A DNA stretch of 64,000 nucleotides from Mycolicibacterium flavescens. Lineage in GTDB: Bacteria > Actinomycetota > Actinomycetes > Mycobacteriales > Mycobacteriaceae. Both the position numbers and the translations under genes were made by a program. A model generated the notes under the pieces. It was not told the DNA's origin and ran no database searches. It saw only the letters and a list, made by a program, of their open reading frames with translations. This document shows positions 59,708 through 64,000 of the stretch, in pieces (position 1 is the stretch's first letter; each line of letters begins with the position of its first letter). The DNA is taken from the NCBI RefSeq assembly GCF_001722335.1, contig NZ_MIHA01000017.1, positions 1 through 64,000 of the forward strand, read 5' to 3'.

Positions 59708-60553
59708 ATGGACGATCTTCTGAGGTTGGACGGTCGGATCGTCGTCGTATCCGGTGCGGGAGGCGGCGGGATCGGCACCACCGTGACCCGTATGGCGGCC
59801 GAGGCCGGCGCCACGGTCGTGGCAGTCAGCCGGTCGCAGGACAACCTCGACGAACACATCGGACCGCTGGCCGAACGGGGCCTGGCGGTGCATCCGGTCG
59901 CCGCCGACGCCTCCACCGACGACGGCATCGCCGCGGTGCTCGACCGGGCGCGGGCGCTGGACGGTGACCTTTACGGGCTGGTGAACATCGCGGGCGGTGC
60001 GGCGCCGTCGACGTGGATGCCCTCGACCCGCGTGACGCGCGACGACTGGCGGGCGTTGTTCACCGCGAACCTCGAGACCGCGTTCTTCATGAGCCAGGCC
60101 GTCGCCGCCGAGATCCGCGGCGCCGGTAAACCGGGTTCGATCGTGTCGATCTCGTCGATCAGCGGGATGAACACCGCGCCGTTCCACATCGCCTACGGGA
60201 CGGCCAAAGCCGCCGTCGTCGCGATGACCCGGACCATGGCCGTCGAACTGGCGCTCGACGACATCCGCGTTAACGCGGTCGCCCCCGGGGTGACCGAGAC
60301 CGCCGCGTCGCGCACCTACGTCGACGTCGATCCCGACCGGGACCGCCGCGCGATCGCGATGGGCAGACGCGGGCGCCCGGAGGAGCAGGCCGGCGCGATT
60401 CTGTTCCTGCTCTCGGACCTGTCGAGCTACATCACCGGGCAGACGCTGCTCGTCGACGGCGGGCTCAACCTGAAGTGGACCCACGTCGGCGCCGACAACA
60501 CGTCGCTGTTCCTCAAAGACGACACCTTCCGCGCAGAGATCAGCCGGTTCTAA
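59708..60553 (+). CDS. Short-chain dehydrogenase/reductase 2
   Basis: 281-residue SDR. Cofactor motif SGAGGGGIG, NIAGGAAPS, catalytic Ser in SISSISG and YGTAK, end YITGQTLLVDGGLNLKW. The C-terminus extends about 20 residues beyond the usual SDR end (HVGADNTSLFLKDDTF). It likely oxidises the alcohol made by the Rieske oxygenase to a ketone. First gene of the plus-strand operon; the start codon abuts operator site 2, so initiation may be on a nearly leaderless mRNA. Confidence 0.9.
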   Translation: MDDLLRLDGRIVVVSGAGGGGIGTTVTRMAAEAGATVVAVSRSQDNLDEHIGPLAERGLAVHPVAADASTDDGIAAVLDRARALDGDLYGLVNIAGGAAPSTWMPSTRVTRDDWRALFTANLETAFFMSQAVAAEIRGAGKPGSIVSISSISGMNTAPFHIAYGTAKAAVVAMTRTMAVELALDDIRVNAVAPGVTETAASRTYVDVDPDRDRRAIAMGRRGRPEEQAGAILFLLSDLSSYITGQTLLVDGGLNLKWTHVGADNTSLFLKDDTFRAEISRF

Positions 60554-60563
60554 GGAGTTCTCA

Positions 60564-61937
60564 ATGACCGATACGCAGGACCGTCAAACCGAAGCGCTCG
60601 AAGAGCTTTCGCAGCCGATGACGATACCGGTCGACGCCTACGTCTCCGAGGAGTACGCGCGCGCCGAGCGGGACAAGTTGTGGCGCAAGGTCTGGCAGCA
60701 GGTGGGCCGCGTCGAGGACCTGCCGGAGGTGGGCAGCTACCTGACCCACGACATCCTCGACGACTCGATCATCGTGGTGCGCACCGGTGAGAACGAGTTT
60801 CGGGCCCACCACAACGTGTGCATGCACCGCGGCCGCCGCCTCGTCGACACCCCCGAGGGCGCGAAGAACGCCTGCGGGCGGGCCCGCAAGTCGTTCGTCT
60901 GCGGATTCCACGGCTGGACATACGGTCTCGACGGTGCGTGCACCCACATCCGCGAACAGGACGACTGGAACGGCGCACTCACACCGCAGAACACCCACCT
61001 CGTCCCGGTCCAGGTCGACACGTGGGGCGGCTGGCTGTTCATCAACATGGACCCCGACTGCGAACCGCTGGCCGACTACCTGTTCCCGGCCGCCAAGATC
61101 CTCGACCCGTTCGGGCTGGAGAACATGCGCTACAAGTGGCGCAAATGGCTGTACTTCGACTGCAACTGGAAGGTCGCGCTGGAGGCCTTCAACGAGACCT
61201 ACCACGTGTTCACCACGCACCCGGAGTTCAACAAGTTCGGCGAGTTCAAGGGCTGGGCCAAGGCGCAGGGCAGGCACAGCAACATCGGGTACGACGCGCC
61301 AAAGGACATGGAGGCCACCAAGTCCAAGATCCGGCTGGGCACCGGCGACGACCCCCGCGTCTCCACCGCCGAGATGCAGATGTACACCTGGGAGCAGACC
61401 AACGCCACCACCACCGAGACGCTGGTGAACGCGGCCAAGCGGCTGGTCGACGAACTGCCCGAGGGCACCCCGCCCGACAAGGTGCTCGAGCACTGGCTGG
61501 CGTCGGCCAGGCGTGACGACGAGGCCCGCGGCGTCGTGTGGCCGACCATTCCGCCCGACATCCTCGGGCAGGCAGGCACGGCGTGGCAGATCTTCCCCAA
61601 CTTCCAGGTCGGTCAGGGTCTGACCACCGCGCTGTGCTACAGCGCCAGACCGCATCCGAGCTACGACCCGAACAAGTGCATCTTCGAAGTCGCCACCCTG
61701 GAGCTGTTCCCGAAAGGCCAAGAGCCCCAGACACAGTGGGAGTACACCCCCAAGGACAGCCCGAACTGGCTTTCGGTGCTGCCGCAGGACTTCTCGAACA
61801 TGGCGGCGGTGCAGCAGGGCATGAAGTCGCTGGGCTTCCCCGGGACCAGGCCCAACCCGTACCGCGAACGCAGCACCGTGAACCTGCACTACCAACTGTC
61901 CAAGTACATGGGCACCGGCGAACCGAAAGAACTCTGA
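60564..61937 (+). CDS. Rieske non-haem iron oxygenase, large (alpha) subunit
   Basis: 457-residue ring-hydroxylating-type oxygenase. The Rieske 2Fe-2S ligands are Cys86-X-His88 and Cys113-X2-His116 (CMHRG and CGFHGW). The mononuclear iron ligands are His214 and His219 in NETYHVFTTHP, with an Asp further on. Such enzymes insert oxygen into unactivated C-H bonds or add a cis-diol, using electrons from a ferredoxin and reductase; none is in this operon within the window. 10 bp after SDR 2 with an AAGGAG site upstream. Confidence 0.92.
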   Translation: MTDTQDRQTEALEELSQPMTIPVDAYVSEEYARAERDKLWRKVWQQVGRVEDLPEVGSYLTHDILDDSIIVVRTGENEFRAHHNVCMHRGRRLVDTPEGAKNACGRARKSFVCGFHGWTYGLDGACTHIREQDDWNGALTPQNTHLVPVQVDTWGGWLFINMDPDCEPLADYLFPAAKILDPFGLENMRYKWRKWLYFDCNWKVALEAFNETYHVFTTHPEFNKFGEFKGWAKAQGRHSNIGYDAPKDMEATKSKIRLGTGDDPRVSTAEMQMYTWEQTNATTTETLVNAAKRLVDELPEGTPPDKVLEHWLASARRDDEARGVVWPTIPPDILGQAGTAWQIFPNFQVGQGLTTALCYSARPHPSYDPNKCIFEVATLELFPKGQEPQTQWEYTPKDSPNWLSVLPQDFSNMAAVQQGMKSLGFPGTRPNPYRERSTVNLHYQLSKYMGTGEPKEL

Positions 61938-61940
61938 CCG

Positions 61941-63809
61941 ATGACTTTGTCCGATTCGAGGCCCGACACCTGCGGGCCGACTCAGACGCCCGACGACATC
62001 GACATCGACGCGCTGCGCGAGAAGTACGCACAGGAACGCGCCAAGCGGCTGCGGCCCGAAGGCGGCTCGCAGTACCTGGAACTGGAGGGCGAGTTCGCCG
62101 AGTTCTACGAAGTCGACCCGTACACGACGGTCACCGAGCGTGACCCGATCGCCGAGGACGTCGAGGTCGTTATTCTCGGCGGCGGTTTTTCCGGACTTCT
62201 GGCCGGGGCGTACCTGACGAAGGCCGGAGTGACCGGGATCCGGGTGATCGAGATGGCCGGCGACTTCGGGGGCGTGTGGTACTGGAACCGGTTCCCCGGA
62301 ATCCAATGCGACAACGACGCATACTGTTACATCCCGCTGCTCGAAGAGCTCGACTTCATGCCGAGCAAGAAGTTCGCCGACGGCGCCGAGATCTTCGAGC
62401 ACTGCCGCAACATCGGAAAGCAGTTCGGTCTCTACGACGGCGCGCTGTTCTCGACCCAGGTCCGCGAACTCCACTGGGACGACGCGCTGCGGCGGTGGCG
62501 GATCAGCACCAACCGCGGCGACGACATCCGGGCCCGGTTCGTGGTGATGGCGCAGGGCTCCTACAACCGTCCCAAGCTGCCCGGCATCCCGGGCATCAAG
62601 GACTACCGGGCTGCTGGAGGCCACGTATTCCACTCCGCGCGTTGGGACTACGAGTACACCGGCGGGAACGCCGACGGCGGCCTGCACAAGCTGGCGGACA
62701 AGCGGGTGGCGCTGGTGGGCACCGGGGCGACCGGTATCCAGTTGGTGCCCCATCTCGGCCGGGACGCCCAGCACCTGTTCGTCTTCCAGCGCACGCCGTC
62801 CTCGGTCGACGAGCGGGTCAACACCCCCACCGATCCGGAGTGGGCCGCGTCGCTGCAGCCGGGGTGGCAGGAGGAACGCAAGCGGAACTTCCACAACTGG
62901 TCGCCGTTCGTCGGCGTGGTGTTCGGCGAGCCGGACCTGGTGTGCGACTTCTGGACTGAGCTCGGGCGCAATCTGACCGCGCGGATCGGCGCCCTCGAGG
63001 ATCCCGCGTCGGTCACCGTCGAACAGATCATGGCTTTCCGGGAAGAAGAGGACTACAAGATCATGGAGCGGCTGCGGCGCCGCGTGGAAGCCGTCGTGGA
63101 GGATCCCGCGACGGCAGAAGCGCTCAAGCCGTACTACCGCTTCATGTGCAAGCGCCCGACCTCCAGCGAGCACTACCTGACCACGTTCAACCGGCCCAAC
63201 GTGACCTTGGTCGACGTGTCGGCCACCAAGGGGGTGGAGCGGCTGACCGAGAAGGGCATCGTCGCCAACGGCGAAGAGTACGAGGTCGATTGCGTCATCT
63301 TCGCGAGCGGATTCGAGATCTCCACGGAGATCAGCCGCCGTTACGCGATCGACCGCATCGTCGGCCGGGACGGGCTGTCGCTGTTCGACCACTGGAAGGA
63401 CAGCTACAAGACGCTGCACGGCATGACCAGCCGCGGATTCCCCAACCAGTTCTTCATGGGATTCATCCAGGGCGGCGTGTCAGCGAACACCACCGCGATG
63501 TTCGAGCAGCAGGCCAAGCACATCGCCTACCTCATCGCCGAGGCGCAGAAGCGGGGAGCGACCACGGTCGAACCCTCCCAGGAGGGGCAGGACAACTGGG
63601 TCGCGACCGTCCGCGAACTGGCGATCGACAACTCGGCATTCGAACTGTCCTGCACTCCCGGCTATTACAACAACGAGGGCCGCGGCGGCGCCGAAGGCAA
63701 CGGAGCGTTCCTCGGTGACTTCTACTCGCCGGGCTTCTACGCCTTCGACGAACTCATCGCCGGGTGGCGGGACAGCGGCAACCTGGAGGGCCTGGAACTC
63801 CGTGGCTGA
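61941..63809 (+). CDS. Baeyer-Villiger-type FAD monooxygenase
   Basis: 622-residue flavoprotein. FAD motif ILGGGFSGLLAG (about 78-89), and the BVMO-type fingerprint region GGHVFHSARWDYEY in which the first Phe of FxGxxxHxxxW is replaced. NADPH motif ALVGTGATGIQLVPHL near 255. A 70-residue N-terminal extension precedes the FAD fold, as in cyclododecanone/steroid-type BVMOs. It would turn a ketone into an ester or lactone. Starts 3 bp after the Rieske gene and overlaps the next SDR by 8 bp. Confidence 0.9.
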   Translation: MTLSDSRPDTCGPTQTPDDIDIDALREKYAQERAKRLRPEGGSQYLELEGEFAEFYEVDPYTTVTERDPIAEDVEVVILGGGFSGLLAGAYLTKAGVTGIRVIEMAGDFGGVWYWNRFPGIQCDNDAYCYIPLLEELDFMPSKKFADGAEIFEHCRNIGKQFGLYDGALFSTQVRELHWDDALRRWRISTNRGDDIRARFVVMAQGSYNRPKLPGIPGIKDYRAAGGHVFHSARWDYEYTGGNADGGLHKLADKRVALVGTGATGIQLVPHLGRDAQHLFVFQRTPSSVDERVNTPTDPEWAASLQPGWQEERKRNFHNWSPFVGVVFGEPDLVCDFWTELGRNLTARIGALEDPASVTVEQIMAFREEEDYKIMERLRRRVEAVVEDPATAEALKPYYRFMCKRPTSSEHYLTTFNRPNVTLVDVSATKGVERLTEKGIVANGEEYEVDCVIFASGFEISTEISRRYAIDRIVGRDGLSLFDHWKDSYKTLHGMTSRGFPNQFFMGFIQGGVSANTTAMFEQQAKHIAYLIAEAQKRGATTVEPSQEGQDNWVATVRELAIDNSAFELSCTPGYYNNEGRGGAEGNGAFLGDFYSPGFYAFDELIAGWRDSGNLEGLELRG

Positions 63810-64000
63810 CCTGGGCTTCGACGGTCGTGTCGCCGTCGTCACCGGTGGCGGTCGGGGCCTGGGCCGCGAGTACGCGCTGCTGCTGGCCAGTCGCGGCGCC
63901 AAGGTCGTGGTCAACGACGCCGGCGGAAGCCTCGCCGGTGACGGTTCGGACACCGGACCCGCGGCCGACGTGGTGCGCGAAATCGTCGACGCCGGTGGAC
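63802..64000 (+). CDS. Short-chain dehydrogenase/reductase 3 (cut by window edge)
   Basis: N-terminal 66 residues of an SDR: (M)ADLGFDGRVAVVTGGGRGLG with the TGGGRGLG cofactor motif, then KVVVNDAGGSLAGDG. The start with VNDAGG resembles the (3R)-hydroxyacyl-CoA dehydrogenase-type SDRs. GTG at 63802 lies inside the end of the BVMO gene, with GGAGGG about 10 nt upstream. The rest is beyond the window. Confidence 0.85.
   Translation, partial: MADLGFDGRVAVVTGGGRGLGREYALLLASRGAKVVVNDAGGSLAGDGSDTGPAADVVREIVDAGG

Noticed and set aside
60561..63419. 952-codon minus-strand frame opposite the Rieske and BVMO genes
   Set aside because: No family similarity; composition is typical of the antisense of GC-rich genes, whereas the plus-strand products have intact catalytic motifs.

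Overview
The window is chromosomal DNA of very high G+C content from a Mycobacterium/Mycolicibacterium-type actinomycete, most likely a fast-growing environmental species. Many start codons are GTG and 4-base ATGA/GTGA overlaps between genes are common. The gene order follows the M. tuberculosis block Rv0867c-Rv0910 (rpfA, moaD2, moaA2, cspB, Rv0875c-Rv0883c, serC, Rv0885, fprB, Rv0887c, citA, gltA2, Rv0897c-Rv0898c, prrB-prrA, accD3, echA6, Rv0906, Rv0907, ctpE, Rv0909-Rv0910). No PE/PPE genes or intact insertion sequences were seen. Orthologue names come from remembered family and gene-order knowledge, not from a search.

Layout. 1-3430: rpfA (cut by the window edge) with a c-di-AMP-type riboswitch and a CRP-like site, then a molybdopterin gene pair and a YccF gene, then cspB. 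3445-5492: an accessory insert where fadE10 sits in M. tuberculosis, holding a DUF559 nuclease-like gene between two 63-bp imperfect palindromes, then a glutathionyl-hydroquinone-reductase-like gene. 5496-16278: conserved core (Rv0875c-Rv0883c, serC, a CAP-domain exported protein, a diiron oxygenase, fprB). 16343-18964: a secreted Glu-Pro-rich/Ig-like/GH1 glycosidase fusion. 18970-25394: VOC protein, MDMPI protein, citA, pdxH, a frame-disrupted MFS gene, TetR and gltA2. 25476-31964: DHA2 efflux pump, a large cyclase-ATPase, Rv0897c and Rv0898c. 31965-34448: FKBP and PrrBA. 34518-44047: accessory insert with three overlapping ABC exporters behind a MerR-type promoter, a flavoprotein, an epoxide hydrolase and small membrane or unknown genes. 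44044-52762: accD3 to Rv0910, with an extra ECF sigma gene. 53120-53350: decayed 3' end of a 13E12-type gene.

53445-64000 is a divergent catabolic cluster. The minus-strand operon encodes a beta-propeller (lactonase-like) protein, a GntR regulator, two acyl-CoA ligases and an SDR. The plus-strand operon encodes an SDR, a Rieske oxygenase, a Baeyer-Villiger-type monooxygenase and another SDR that runs off the window. Two matching GTCCrGAC sites lie in the shared promoter region. The enzymes fit a route of hydroxylation, alcohol to ketone, ketone to lactone, lactone to hydroxy-acid, then CoA activation. The substrate is unknown.

The most interesting items are the palindrome-flanked DUF559 gene, the secreted GH1 fusion whose catalytic domain resembles the archaeal LacS type, the MerR-type operator in front of the exporter operon, the divergent Rieske/BVMO regulon with paired operators, an apparent CTG start codon for the Rv0897c homologue, and the frame-disrupted MFS gene.
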